From positions 186,001-250,000 of the forward strand of contig NZ_LDZY01000003.1 in assembly GCF_001029285.1 (NCBI RefSeq): DNA of 64,000 nucleotides, written 5' to 3'. Numbering within the stretch: the stretch's first letter is position 1; each line of letters starts with the position of its first letter. Positions 16,629 to 29,651 of this stretch are shown piece by piece. Both the position numbers and the translations under genes were made by a program. Origin of the DNA: Desulfosporosinus acididurans. Its GTDB lineage: Bacteria; Bacillota; Desulfitobacteriia; Desulfitobacteriales; Desulfitobacteriaceae. The notes under the pieces are model-generated. The model worked only from the letters and a program-made list of their open reading frames with translations, had not been told where the DNA came from and made no database searches.

Positions 16629-17558
16629 CTAGTTAATTGTTATCTGCATAATTTTAGCACCCGGATAAAAATGAGTTAATATTTCCTGGGCTTTGATATT
16701 GCGGAGAGCCATATCATTAGCTCCCCACTGCGACATACCAACTGCATGTCCTTTGCCATAGGCCGTAATCACTAGATGGTCTCCCTGAACAACCCCTTCT
16801 ATATCCGTAGAAGGCAATCCAAGTAATACTCTAAGCTGAGTGGCTTCAAATACTTTACCCAAAATCTTTACCGTCTTCGCCCTTCCTGCAGTTGTCTTAC
16901 TTAAGATTTGAAAATTAAATTGCTGCGGAACAAAGGAAATTCCCAGTTTCTTCGCTAAATCCCCTCGGCTGAAACTGATACTCTTAACATACCGTTCAGG
17001 GTTTGTCTCTTCAGAACTAACATTTTGCAAATATGAACGAGAAGAAGTCCAGACATCCTCTGACCGTTCTGTTGGCTTTCTTCCACTGCTGCTATGGTAA
17101 AAGGCATCAATATAATCTCCATTGGCAACCAGTACCATTCCTTGCGTCTCTTTAACAGCCTTTTCTAATTTTCCTCGATACCGCCAATAATTTATGAGGC
17201 CCCATTTATTTCTGATTTGAGCATTTGTAAGCCATGCCTGTGTCTTAACGGTTGTGTCGACATCATAACCTTTATCAGTTAATTTTCTCGCACTGTACTG
17301 TTTAACAGCATAGGTTCTAGCTGCTATTGTCTGCGCCTTTAGCGCTTCGAGTTGAAAGTCTGCCGGCATTTCCGCCGCCACAACACCTATAAGATAATCC
17401 TCAAGTGGCATTGACGAGACCTTCCCATTGGTCATAAGTACCCTAATAAATATGTCATTGGCAGCAACTTTCTCCCTTTGCCAGCGCAGCACACTCCAAG
17501 GAATTAACAATCCTATACATATCGAGATGACAATAAGCCACATCCACTCTTTCTTCAT
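16629..17558 (-). CDS. spoIID: Stage II sporulation protein D, lytic transglycosylase
   Basis: SpoIID degrades peptidoglycan glycan strands during engulfment together with SpoIIP and SpoIIM. The 309-residue protein has an N-terminal membrane anchor (about residues 6-24) and the SpoIID domain with AAEMPADFQLEALKAQ, whose Glu (E63) corresponds to the catalytic E88 of the B. subtilis enzyme; the C-terminal part has GHAVGMSQWGA. ATG at 17558 lies a few bases after GGGGGG. It follows murA on the same strand but a strong terminator separates them. Expected to be sigma-E-dependent. Catalytic residues look intact. Confidence 0.95.
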   Translation of the reverse strand: MKKEWMWLIVISICIGLLIPWSVLRWQREKVAANDIFIRVLMTNGKVSSMPLEDYLIGVVAAEMPADFQLEALKAQTIAARTYAVKQYSARKLTDKGYDVDTTVKTQAWLTNAQIRNKWGLINYWRYRGKLEKAVKETQGMVLVANGDYIDAFYHSSSGRKPTERSEDVWTSSRSYLQNVSSEETNPERYVKSISFSRGDLAKKLGISFVPQQFNFQILSKTTAGRAKTVKILGKVFEATQLRVLLGLPSTDIEGVVQGDHLVITAYGKGHAVGMSQWGANDMALRNIKAQEILTHFYPGAKIMQITIN

Positions 17559-17642
17559 TGTATCCCCCCAAAGTCCAAGCCTTCTCTTCAATCTATGCAG
17601 ACTGACTTTCGAATATGGCAAGAGCTATAAAAGAACTCAAAA

Positions 17643-17683
17643 ACAAATGGGGTGATAACAAACAGCAAGTTTGTTATCACCCC
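17643..17683 (-). terminator. Terminator of murA
   Basis: Fifteen-pair perfect stem GGGGTGATAACAAAC and its complement around 17649-17683, followed by ATTTGTTTTTG on the minus strand, 29 bases past murA. Confidence 0.88.
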
Positions 17684-17711
17684 ATCTTTGTTTTTACAAC
17701 CCAGCTCTGGA

Positions 17712-18962
17712 TTACTCCGAACGAATAATATTGCCCCCAATACGAGAAAGTTTTTCTTCTACCTTCTCATACCCTCGATCTATATGCTGAATTCCTCGTA
17801 TTTCAGACGTTCCTTCAGCCGTTAAAGCAGCTAGTATTAGAGCAGCGCCAGCTCTTAAATCCGTCGCTGTCACAGGCGCTCCATTCAGACGTTGAATCCC
17901 CTGGACAACGGCACTTCGTCCTTCGATCTTAATTTCTGCTCTCATGCGTTTAAGTTCATCGACATGCATAAAACGATTTTCAAAGACAGTTTCTGTTATT
18001 AACCCCGTACCTTTAGCTCGAGTCAGAAAAGCCATAAAAGGCGCCTGTAAATCCGTCGGGAATCCGGGGTGCACTTGAGTTTTGATATCAACGGCAGTAT
18101 AGTTGCCGTCGCCAATGACCCGAATTCCATCACCTTCTTCGCTGATATCAATCCCTGACTCTTCCATTTTCGCAATTAAGGGTTTAAGATGATCCGCGAT
18201 GACATTTTGTACTAAAACATTTCCGCCTGTCGCAGCAGCCATCAACATATAGCTTCCTGCTTCTATACGGTCAGGTATCACCGTATGCGTAGTACCATGT
18301 AGTTCCTGTACACCTTCAATATGAATTATACTCGTTCCGGCACCTCGAACTTTTCCACCCATTTCATTAATAAATGTTGCTAAATCGACAATTTCCGGTT
18401 CTTGTGCTGCATTTTCAATCAGCGTTGTTCCCTGAGCCAACACCGCCGCCATCATAATATTTTCTGTTGCGCCAACACTGGGATAATCCAAATAAATCCT
18501 GGCGCCTTTTAGCTCTTTCGCTGTAACATCCAGAAACCCGTGATCCATCCTAACATCTGCGCCTAAGGCTTCCAAGCCTTTGAGATGCCAGTTTATGGGA
18601 CGGGAACCTATGGCGCAGCCTCCAGGATGAGAAATTCGCACATGTCCTTGACGAGCTAAAACTGGGCCCATGGTGACGATCGACGCTCTCATCTGAGAAA
18701 CGAGTTCATATGGGGCCTCAATGCAATCTATCGAACTTGCTTGTATTTCCAGTGTTGAACCCTTCCGGACAACCTTTGCGCCTAAAGCAGAAATCACCTG
18801 ATTCATGATATTTACATCGAGTAAATCCGGAGCATCCTCGAGTCGTATAGGTTCAGCACAAAGCAAACTTGCAGCTATGATAGGCAGTACAGCATTTTTT
18901 GCTCCGCTTACAGTAATTGTCCCTTCAAGCTGTTTACCGCCGGTAATTATAAGCTTACTCAA
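17712..18962 (-). CDS. murA: UDP-N-acetylglucosamine 1-carboxyvinyltransferase
   Basis: Catalyses the first committed step of peptidoglycan synthesis, adding enolpyruvate from PEP to UDP-GlcNAc in the cytoplasm. The 416-residue product has K22 (SGAKNAVLP) and the catalytic loop cysteine C116 (HPGGCAIGSRPI), the residue alkylated by fosfomycin, so the enzyme should be sensitive in principle. Start TTG at 18962, with GGGGGTG 12 bases upstream. The gene lies between a ywmB-like gene and spoIID as in B. subtilis murAA. Family length is normal (about 420). Confidence 0.96.
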   Translation of the reverse strand: MSKLIITGGKQLEGTITVSGAKNAVLPIIAASLLCAEPIRLEDAPDLLDVNIMNQVISALGAKVVRKGSTLEIQASSIDCIEAPYELVSQMRASIVTMGPVLARQGHVRISHPGGCAIGSRPINWHLKGLEALGADVRMDHGFLDVTAKELKGARIYLDYPSVGATENIMMAAVLAQGTTLIENAAQEPEIVDLATFINEMGGKVRGAGTSIIHIEGVQELHGTTHTVIPDRIEAGSYMLMAAATGGNVLVQNVIADHLKPLIAKMEESGIDISEEGDGIRVIGDGNYTAVDIKTQVHPGFPTDLQAPFMAFLTRAKGTGLITETVFENRFMHVDELKRMRAEIKIEGRSAVVQGIQRLNGAPVTATDLRAGAALILAALTAEGTSEIRGIQHIDRGYEKVEEKLSRIGGNIIRSE

Positions 18963-19072
18963 ATTATGAAGACACCCCCTATTCTAGGTTAATGATTAGC
19001 ACAGCTAACTATTATTCTCTCTACCTAGTATTTTCTCCTGCTTGATTTCGACGAATTTCCTCTTTAATTGTT

Positions 19073-19729
19073 CTAAAATTCCTCTAATAATACAGGAATA
19101 GCTAAAACGGTTTCACCTTTCCTTGCTGTTCCCCGGCTAAGCACTTGTAGGTTTAGGGAGTCTTTGCCAACCTTCACGCTCGGGTTAAGGTGCTGTTCAT
19201 AAGCTGCAATGGATATTAAATTATTTGATAGGGTCCACTGAACCGGCTGAGCCTGTATGTAGTTTAAATAGGCTGATATATCAAGGCCTTCCGGAATACG
19301 CTCATCGAAGTATATCCTTCCGCCTTCTTTAGCGATTTGCGGCACCATTATAGTATACCACGTATACACTTGAAGTTCTTGTATTTTATTTACGATTCCT
19401 TCCCCTGAAATTGTCAACGCACGACTACCATTTCCTGCTTGAGAGTATTTCGAAGACCATGTCCAATTCTTCAAAGGAGGCTTTGATAAGTGATCAATTC
19501 GAAGGTTAGAATTATCAAACCAAATGATCACTTTAATCGTCGCGAGAGTACTATCCGCCAATTTTGAATTTAATAGTAACGGTACAGTCTTATTAGGACT
19601 ATATTTCGTAGTTCTTTGACTATTTGCCATTAAAGTGTTTGCTTCCATGGTGATAAGCAAAAGACAAATCATTATTATGCCGATGAATCGGCTCTGATTT
19701 TCAAATTGATTTAGGACTTTATCTTTCAA
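19073..19729 (-). CDS. ywmB: YwmB-like exported protein
   Basis: A 218-residue protein with an N-terminal hydrophobic segment (FIGIIMICLLLITM, about residues 16-29) that is either an anchor or an uncleaved signal. The rest is a soluble domain without catalytic motifs I recognise. Placement directly upstream of murA and downstream of the ATP synthase operon, plus size and topology, match YwmB, a Firmicutes family of unknown function. Assignment is therefore mainly by synteny. Start TTG at 19729 has GAGG eight bases upstream. Gap to murA is 110 bases. Confidence 0.6.
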   Translation of the reverse strand: MKDKVLNQFENQSRFIGIIMICLLLITMEANTLMANSQRTTKYSPNKTVPLLLNSKLADSTLATIKVIIWFDNSNLRIDHLSKPPLKNWTWSSKYSQAGNGSRALTISGEGIVNKIQELQVYTWYTIMVPQIAKEGGRIYFDERIPEGLDISAYLNYIQAQPVQWTLSNNLISIAAYEQHLNPSVKVGKDSLNLQVLSRGTARKGETVLAIPVLLEEF

Positions 19730-20072
19730 AACTCAAACCTCGCTCACGTTCGACTTATATTTAGTTTTACCAAATCGAACAAAAGCTAACGATATTATCT
19801 ACACTCTTTAAAATTATTTTTTAAATTTTTATTTAGCTAGACATTAAAATTGACCCGTTCAAATTTGCCTTAATTATCAGTCTCTTTCGCATTGCAAATT
19901 CTGATCCCAAAGTATATGCCTCGCTGACAACACAAATATTTTGCGGCAATTAATTGACCAGCTGGATATTCCAAGCAAAAGAAAAAGGACCCCAAAGGGT
20001 CCCTTTTAATTTAAAACCATATATTCTTCCAGAGGAATCGTGAAATCCGTGAAAAGAAATCACTTCATGATT
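19730..20072. other. Intergenic gap between ywmB-like gene and atpC
   Basis: A 343-base AT-rich gap with no convincing coding frame. It holds the ATP synthase terminator (19982-20010) and presumably the promoter of the ywmB-murA unit, though no clean -35/-10 pair was found. Confidence 0.6.
19982..20010 (-). terminator. Terminator of the ATP synthase operon
   Basis: Hairpin AAAGGGACCC/GGGGTCCTTTTT with a short TTT loop, followed by TTTTTCTTTTG on the minus strand, about 65 bases past the atpC stop. Confidence 0.88.
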
Positions 20073-20480
20073 TTACTTTTTGTTCTCTGATGCGCTAATA
20101 CGAGCCAAAGCTTTACGCAGAGCGTACTCTGCCCGTTTCACATCTATTTCACTGGTTTGTGATGACAAACGCTTGGTTGCTCGTTCTTTCGCAGCGATGG
20201 CACGCTGAAGATCTATAGTTTCGCTTAGCTCTGCCGTATCTGCTAAAATAGTCGCAGAATTGTCAGCAACTTCTACAAAACCTCCTGCTACTGCTACACG
20301 TTTAACTGTGCCATTGCTTGTAATACGAGCGACACCGACATCAAGTCCTGCAATCAGCGGCGCATGGTTAGGCAAAATACCGAGTTCACCGGCTCCACCG
20401 GGCAGAACAATGAACTCAACGTCTTCCTTCAGAACATTCCCTTCAGGAGAGACAACGTTTAGAGTGAATGTACTTGCCAT
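20073..20480 (-). CDS. atpC: ATP synthase epsilon subunit
   Basis: Central-stalk subunit that couples rotation to catalysis and can inhibit ATP hydrolysis. The 135-residue protein has the N-terminal beta sandwich (LPGGAGELGILPNHAPLIAGL) and the two C-terminal helices (AELSETIDLQRAIAAKERA onward). ATG at 20480, three bases after atpD stop. Last gene of the operon. Confidence 0.97.
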   Translation of the reverse strand: MASTFTLNVVSPEGNVLKEDVEFIVLPGGAGELGILPNHAPLIAGLDVGVARITSNGTVKRVAVAGGFVEVADNSATILADTAELSETIDLQRAIAAKERATKRLSSQTSEIDVKRAEYALRKALARISASENKK

Positions 20481-20483
20481 GGC

Positions 20484-21896
<1,413 letters not shown>

Positions 21897-21917
21897 TTAT
21901 TAGGTATTTCCGGCAGC

Positions 21918-22760
21918 TTATTCTAATGCTGCTGCTCCACCGACAATTTCAGATATTTCCTTGGTAATTGCCGCCTGTCGAGCTCTATTCATGGCCAGAG
22001 ACAGCCGGTCAATCATATCCGTAGCATTATCTGTTGCCGAACTCATAGCCGTCATCCGGGCACCTTGCTCACTAGCTTTTCCTTCAAGAATTGAGCGGAA
22101 GATCTGTGTTTCCACATACTTCGGCAATAAGCTTGCAAGGATTTCGTCTGGAGACGGTTCAAAAATATATTGTTTTCCGTGTTTACCTTCAGGTTTTTCG
22201 ATGGGAAGTAATTTGACTTGGGAAGGTCTTTGAGTGATAGCACTCACGAACTCAGTATACAATAAATAAACTTCATCCGCTTCACCTTGCTCATAAAGCC
22301 GTATTACTTCTTTAGCTACTTCTTTTGCTTGATTAAAACTTGGATCATCACCAAGCGCTACAAACTCAGCCAAAAACTCAATTTTACCGCGGCGGAAGAA
22401 ATCCCGACCTTTGCGGCCTACCGTCACCAACTTAACTTCTTGCGGCGTTTCGGCAATCAAACCGGTCGTCTTCCGAATCAGGTTAGCATTATACCCTCCG
22501 CAAAGACCACGGTCCGATGTAATTAATACATAAACCACCTTTTGCACAGGCCGCTTGACTAAGAGCGGATGAACAGTATCCCCAGCCTGTGATAGGCGCT
22601 CCAAGACCCCTTGCAATTGGTTGGCATACGGGCGGGCAGCGATAAGTTTTTGTTGGGCTTTTCTGAGTTTGGCCGCGGAAACCATTTTCATCGCCTTCGT
22701 GATCTGCTGCATATTGCGTACGCTGCGGATCCGGCGACGAATATCGCGTACTCCTGCCAC
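21918..22760 (-). CDS. atpG: ATP synthase gamma subunit
   Basis: Rotor shaft of F1. The product has the N-terminal coiled coil ([23 protein letters not shown]) described here only in part, the [10 protein letters not shown] motif and the C-terminal helix with [20 protein letters not shown]. Start GTG at 22760 gives [10 protein letters not shown], which matches the family; another in-frame GTG at 22769 is closer to the AAGGAG site but adds three residues. About 280 residues, the normal length. Lies between atpA and atpD. Confidence 0.95.
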   Translation of the reverse strand: MAGVRDIRRRIRSVRNMQQITKAMKMVSAAKLRKAQQKLIAARPYANQLQGVLERLSQAGDTVHPLLVKRPVQKVVYVLITSDRGLCGGYNANLIRKTTGLIAETPQEVKLVTVGRKGRDFFRRGKIEFLAEFVALGDDPSFNQAKEVAKEVIRLYEQGEADEVYLLYTEFVSAITQRPSQVKLLPIEKPEGKHGKQYIFEPSPDEILASLLPKYVETQIFRSILEGKASEQGARMTAMSSATDNATDMIDRLSLAMNRARQAAITKEISEIVGGAAALE

Positions 22761-22784
22761 CTCATTCACCTACTCCTTTTTAAT

Positions 22785-24860
<2,076 letters not shown>

Positions 24861-24864
<4 letters not shown>

Positions 24865-25358
24865 TGCATTTCCCCTACTTCTTGAATGAATTGTTCAATG
24901 AGATCCCCTTGACCTTTCAGGTCAAGCTTTTGACGAATAATCTTTTCAGCCACGAGAACTGACAAATCCGCAACTTGTGCCTTAACTTCAGAAATTGCGC
25001 GATCCCGTTCTCTTTCAATATCTACAAGGGCAGATTTCTTGATTTTTTCAGCTTCCTCGTGGGATTCAGCCAAGATTTCAGCGGCACGTTGTTCACTCAC
25101 CTTTGTGGCCTTGGCAATCACCTCTTGAGCTTCCTGACGAGCTTTACGCATTTCTTCTTGGTATTCACGTTTTATTTGTTCAGCCTGTAGTCGTTCATTT
25201 TCCGCCTGGGACAGCATGGATTCAATATGAGTCCGTCGTTCTTCCATTACTTTCATTAACGGGCCCCATGCTTTCGCCTTCAGCAGCCAAACGAGCAGCA
25301 GGAATGATATAATTGTAGCTACTAATGTCCAGTCGAATTGAATAGGATTCCCACCCAA
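24861..25358 (-). CDS. atpF: ATP synthase b subunit
   Basis: Membrane-anchored stator stalk. The 165-residue protein has one N-terminal transmembrane helix (about residues 10-28) followed by a long charged coiled coil (about 35-140) and a C-terminal delta-binding region. Only one b gene is present, so a b2 homodimer is expected. The upstream gap to atpE is about 110 bases. Confidence 0.95.
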
Positions 25359-25469
25359 TGGTCTACCCCCCTCTCGAGTCTGATTGTCGTCGGGATGATT
25401 TTTTTCAAGGGGGAACTTACGTCCCCCCTTGATTAAGATAGGCGCAATCCGTTAGCCCATCATACGAAC

Positions 25470-25733
<264 letters not shown>

Positions 25734-25811
25734 TTAATAAAAATTATTCCCTCAGTGAACTTCAAAACTTCACTGAAAACTAACCTAAGAATGGTGACAA
25801 AAACGGTTAAA

Positions 25812-26570
25812 TTAGTGCTCAGAGGGCGTGACCGCCTGAGATATATACGCGGTAGTCAATACCGTGAATACATATGCTTGGATGGCACCGATAAAGATAC
25901 TAAAGGCCAGCCAAACAACCTGCGGCAATACTCCTGGAAGAACACTCATTCCTGGAAGCATCCAAATAACCTTGACAAGGATCTCGCCGGCGAAGATATT
26001 TCCAAATAGACGAAAGGCGAGCGTCAATGGCTTAGCCAATAAGTCAATAAGGTGAATAATCGCAAATACCGGATTGGGTTCAACAAAATGATGGAAATAA
26101 TGCGCCCCTTTAGTCTTTATGCCCAGGCTTACTACCAAAATAATTGTTAATAATGCTAAAGCCATGGTAACATTAATATCTGAAGTGGGTGCAGCTGAAA
26201 AATACTCTTGACGTGCAAAAATCTCATTCAAATGGGCAAAGTCTATGTGAAAATTCTCGAAAAGGCCAAATGTTAGGTTCGGGATCACACTGACCATGTT
26301 AGAAAAGAAAACAAACATAATCAACGTCAATAAATAACCTAAGAGCGGGCGTCCTTGTTCGTAGTTCATATTATCGGATACCAGGTTCTTAACAAAGTCG
26401 ACAATCCATTCCATGACATTCTGCATTTTACCAGGTTTGCCGCTTGTTAAATTACGAACCCCTATTAAGCAAAAAATTAAAATAGCAGCCATTACCAGCC
26501 AAGTATTAATTAATGTTCTTGCGTGGAAGGTCATGTTTCCCAAGTGCCATAATACGGTTTCGTCAGCCAT
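25812..26570 (-). CDS. atpB: ATP synthase a subunit
   Basis: Ion-channel stator subunit. The 252-residue protein has about six hydrophobic segments and the essential arginine in LTLAFRLFGNIFAGEIL, which releases the proton from the c ring. Starts at ATG 26570, overlapping atpI by eight bases. Family length and motifs are normal. Confidence 0.96.
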   Translation of the reverse strand: MADETVLWHLGNMTFHARTLINTWLVMAAILIFCLIGVRNLTSGKPGKMQNVMEWIVDFVKNLVSDNMNYEQGRPLLGYLLTLIMFVFFSNMVSVIPNLTFGLFENFHIDFAHLNEIFARQEYFSAAPTSDINVTMALALLTIILVVSLGIKTKGAHYFHHFVEPNPVFAIIHLIDLLAKPLTLAFRLFGNIFAGEILVKVIWMLPGMSVLPGVLPQVVWLAFSIFIGAIQAYVFTVLTTAYISQAVTPSEH

Positions 26571-26931
26571 TCTTTTCCTCCCCCCTTTCTAAATGATTTC
26601 TTTGTATTGCAACGGTGATAAAAGAAATTATCAACCCCACAGCAATCCCTAATGCTAAACCTGGAAGCCAGCCCCTTTGAAAACGTCCCACAGCGGCGAC
26701 AATTAAGGTAACTACTCCTAACCGAGATAAAAAGTTTCGGCGCATATGTCTTATTGCGTTATGTATATCAAGCTCTGAACTAATTAGCGTATCACGGTAG
26801 ACCCAAATGGTATAACCGAAACCGGCCCAATACCCTACTAAACTTCCCAAGAAACCTTGATAGCCTGTCACTGCAAATCCCAGTAATAAACATGCTGTTA
26901 CGCCCCAGAAGGCAACGCGGCTACTTCTCAT
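26563..26931 (-). CDS. atpI: ATP synthase protein I (AtpI)
   Basis: A 122-residue small membrane protein with about four hydrophobic segments, in the AtpI position before atpB. AtpI assists c-ring assembly or magnesium supply in other bacteria; it is not part of the final enzyme. It overlaps atpZ by 11 bases and atpB by eight, so all three are translationally coupled. Sequence similarity in this family is weak, so the call rests largely on topology and position. Confidence 0.75.
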   Translation of the reverse strand: MRSSRVAFWGVTACLLLGFAVTGYQGFLGSLVGYWAGFGYTIWVYRDTLISSELDIHNAIRHMRRNFLSRLGVVTLIVAAVGRFQRGWLPGLALGIAVGLIISFITVAIQRNHLERGEEKNG

Positions 26932-27145
26932 CGGCTATCCACTCTTTTAAAGTAATTATTAGATAGCTCGCTCCGAATACTAACCCAACCAGCATCAGGC
27001 CAATAGTGAATAAGGGCTGTGTTCCCCAACGAGCATCCAGATATCGCCCCCAAAAAAATCCTCCACCGACGAGTCCCGCCAATATGGACGCAATACTTGA
27101 ACCTATCGCTAGTGCCTTTTGCCATCCTTTAAGACTACTCGCCAC
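26921..27145 (-). CDS. atpZ: AtpZ-like small membrane protein
   Basis: A 74-residue protein with two hydrophobic segments (AIGSSIASILAGLVGGGFFWG and GLMLVGLVFGASYLIITL), the pattern of AtpZ, which with AtpI can form a Mg/Ca channel beside the synthase. Start GTG at 27145 follows AAGGACGAGGGAAT; the frame extends to TTG 27235, but there is no ribosome-binding site there. It is the first gene of the operon, downstream of the putative promoter at 27303. Confidence 0.65.
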   Translation of the reverse strand: MASSLKGWQKALAIGSSIASILAGLVGGGFFWGRYLDARWGTQPLFTIGLMLVGLVFGASYLIITLKEWIADEK

Positions 27146-27302
27146 ATTCCCTCGTCCTTTGCTATGTGCTAGTAAATACTTCCACGTAACTAATGTATAA
27201 ATCCTTCTTTTTATCCTCGATAAAAGAGTATTCAAAAGATTATTTTTAATATTATCTTTTGCTCTTTATCTTTTGCGTTATTTCCAAATCCTATTGTAAC
27301 AT

Positions 27303-27311
27303 ACTATACCA
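27303..27311 (-). promoter_or_regulatory. Possible extended -10 promoter of the ATP synthase operon
   Basis: TGGTATAGT on the minus strand (TG-N-TATAGT), with no good -35 box at 17 bases. It lies between wecB and the first atp gene, giving a leader of about 150 bases. Confidence 0.4.
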
Positions 27312-27355
27312 TAACTTTGTGCTTTTTTATACATAGTATATTTCTATTGCTGAAT

Positions 27356-28477
27356 TCAATTTTTATTAATAATTTGCACGATTCGTTCTGCTGCATGGCC
27401 ATCTCCATACGGATTGCTTGCCATTTCCATTTTTCGGTAAGCATCATCATCACTCAACAAACGTTTAAGCTCAGATAACACACTGTCATACCCCGTACCA
27501 ACAAGGGAAACTGTCCCAGCTTCCACTGCCTCAGGCCTTTCTGTAGTATCTCTGACTACTAAAACCGGCTTACCGAGAGAAGGGGCTTCCTCTTGAATCC
27601 CACCTGAATCTGTCAATATTAAATACGACCGTGCCATCAGATTTACAAATGGTTCATAATCCATTGGTTCAATAAGATAGACACGAGGGTGTTTTCCAAG
27701 GACTTCATCAACCACTTTTCGAACCTTTGGATTCTTATGAACTGGAAATACTACATATGTTTCAGGGAATATTTCCAGCATCTTGCTTAAAGCCTGGTAT
27801 ATTTGCCGCATCGGTTCCCCAAGATTTTCTCGGCGATGGGTGGTAACTAAAACCATTCGCGATGTATTACCTTGTTTAAGGATGGCTTGAATTTGGGGTT
27901 CCCGAAAAAGATAATCAGCTTTTACCGTCGCCAGCAAAGCATCAATTACAGTATTACCTGTAACAAATACTTTTTCCTGCGCAACCCCTTCCCGCAGGAG
28001 ATTTTCTCTTGCTCTTTCCGTAGGCGCAAAATGCAGATCTGTCAGGACTCCAGCCAGTCTGCGATTCATTTCTTCCGGATAGGGAGAATATTTATTCCCC
28101 GTACGCAATCCCGCTTCAACGTGCCCGATAGGTATTTGGGCATAGAAGGCTGCCAGAGCAGCTACAAAGGTAGTCGTTGTATCTCCGTGAACTAATACAA
28201 GATCAGGTGATTCCTGCTGGAATACTTCCCGGAGTCCATTAAGAGCGCGTGTTGTTATATCGGTCAGAGTTTGACCTTGTTTCATTAGATTAAGATCAAA
28301 ATCAGGAGTTAACTTAAACAATTCCAGAACCTGATCTAACATCTCGCGATGCTGGGCTGTCACGGTGATCTGACAGTGAATTGCTTCTTGCTGCCTAAGG
28401 GCTTGGATAACAGGGGCCATTTTAATTGCCTCTGGCCGAGTACCGAACACCACCATCACTTTTTTTCGTCTGATCAC
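27356..28477 (-). CDS. wecB: UDP-N-acetylglucosamine 2-epimerase, non-hydrolysing
   Basis: Interconverts UDP-GlcNAc and UDP-ManNAc, donor for teichoic-acid-type and capsular polymers. The 373-residue GT-B-fold protein has FGTRPEAIKMAP at the N terminus, the catalytic histidine in HVEAGLRTGN, TTHRRENLG and the UDP-GlcNAc site around DSGGIQEEAPSLGKPVLV. GTG at 28477, with AAGGGAG upstream, is the likely start; the longer frame overlaps comEB. It lies between comEB and the atp operon. The nearby TagA-family enzyme could use its product. Confidence 0.92.
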   Translation of the reverse strand: MIRRKKVMVVFGTRPEAIKMAPVIQALRQQEAIHCQITVTAQHREMLDQVLELFKLTPDFDLNLMKQGQTLTDITTRALNGLREVFQQESPDLVLVHGDTTTTFVAALAAFYAQIPIGHVEAGLRTGNKYSPYPEEMNRRLAGVLTDLHFAPTERARENLLREGVAQEKVFVTGNTVIDALLATVKADYLFREPQIQAILKQGNTSRMVLVTTHRRENLGEPMRQIYQALSKMLEIFPETYVVFPVHKNPKVRKVVDEVLGKHPRVYLIEPMDYEPFVNLMARSYLILTDSGGIQEEAPSLGKPVLVVRDTTERPEAVEAGTVSLVGTGYDSVLSELKRLLSDDDAYRKMEMASNPYGDGHAAERIVQIINKN

Positions 28478-28535
28478 AGGCTTTCTCCCTTCGATTGAGT
28501 CACCTCTCAATTGATATAGAGAGGTGACCAAACTA

Positions 28536-29009
28536 TCACAATTTCGGAATGTCTTCCTCAAAGTGAATCAACTGAAGTCCCGCTTCTTTAGCCATCTCCA
28601 GGGCTAGTTGATCCGGATAGGGATAACGATAGAACACACGTATAATCCCGACATTAATAAGCAGTTTTGTGCAGAGCACACAGGGCTGATGGGTCACATA
28701 AAGATCCGCCCCCGTTATTGCCACTCCATGCTTGGCTGCCTGTACTATAGCATTTTGTTCCGCATGCACAGCACGGCAGATCTCATGACGCTCCCCTGAA
28801 GGAACGTCTAAGCTCTGCCGCAGACACCCAATTTGTTCACAATGTTGGAGTCCCGAAGGACTCCCATTATATCCGGTCGTTAAAATTTGTTTGTCCTTAA
28901 CAATTACAGCTCCAACTTGACGTCGCAGACAGGTAGAACGTCCGGCTGCAACATGTGCCAGCTGCATGAAATAACTATCCCAGCTAGGGCGTTTTTCCCT
29001 TTTCATCAT
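28536..29009 (-). CDS. comEB: Deoxycytidylate deaminase, ComEB type
   Basis: Converts dCMP to dUMP for thymidylate synthesis. The 157-residue cytidine-deaminase-fold protein has the zinc ligands and catalytic Glu in HAEQNAI and the PCVLC cysteine pair. It overlaps the upp stop by four bases, so it is translated with upp. It is labelled ComEB because of homology to the competence-locus protein; a role in competence is not implied. A perfect eight-pair stem (28501-28526) lies just downstream, but without a U-run. Confidence 0.93.
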   Translation of the reverse strand: MMKREKRPSWDSYFMQLAHVAAGRSTCLRRQVGAVIVKDKQILTTGYNGSPSGLQHCEQIGCLRQSLDVPSGERHEICRAVHAEQNAIVQAAKHGVAITGADLYVTHQPCVLCTKLLINVGIIRVFYRYPYPDQLALEMAKEAGLQLIHFEEDIPKL

Positions 29010-29635
29010 TTTGTCCCAAACAGACGGTCCCCAGCATCACCGAGCCCCGGGATTATATAGCCATGATCGTTTAAACGTTCGTCGACGGCAGCAACAAAAA
29101 TATCAACATCAGCATGTGCACTTTGTACAGCTTTTATACCTTCCGGTGCTGCAATGAGGCACATTAATTTTATGTTTTTGGCTCCACGATCTTTTAAAAA
29201 TGTAATAGCAGCAGAGGCCGAACCTCCTGTTGCCAGCATGGGATCGATAATAATCAGATCCCGCTCGGCAATATCGCTGGGAAGTTTGCAATAATACTCT
29301 ACCGGAGAGAGAGTCTCCGGATCCCGATACAAGCCCACATGTCCAACCTTTGCCGCAGGAATCAACCGCAGCATGCCGTCAACCATACCTAATCCCGCTC
29401 GAAGAATAGGAACTAACCCAACTTTTCGACCAGCAATTACTTTGGTTCTAGCCAAACCTACCGGGGTTTGAACTTCGACTTCTTGAAGGGGAAAATCCCG
29501 GGTTACCTCATAAGCCATCAACATTGCGACTTCCTCAACAAGCTCCCGAAACTCTTTAGAACCCGTTTTTTCATCGCGAATTAAGGATAACTTATGTTGA
29601 ATGAGAGGGTGGTCAAGAACTTGAAGTTTTGCCAT
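29006..29635 (-). CDS. upp: Uracil phosphoribosyltransferase
   Basis: Salvages uracil to UMP using PRPP. The 209-residue protein has the PRPP-binding motif around [14 protein letters not shown] and the C-terminal uracil site [20 protein letters not shown] at 29635 follows a 16-base gap from glyA. The glyA-upp order is the same as in B. subtilis. Confidence 0.97.
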   Translation of the reverse strand: MAKLQVLDHPLIQHKLSLIRDEKTGSKEFRELVEEVAMLMAYEVTRDFPLQEVEVQTPVGLARTKVIAGRKVGLVPILRAGLGMVDGMLRLIPAAKVGHVGLYRDPETLSPVEYYCKLPSDIAERDLIIIDPMLATGGSASAAITFLKDRGAKNIKLMCLIAAPEGIKAVQSAHADVDIFVAAVDERLNDHGYIIPGLGDAGDRLFGTK

Positions 29636-29651
29636 ATTCTGGTCTCAACTC

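Noticed and set aside
28501-28526. Hairpin CACCTCTC/GAGAGGTG between comEB and wecB
   Set aside because: Perfect stem but no U-run on either strand, so not called as a terminator.
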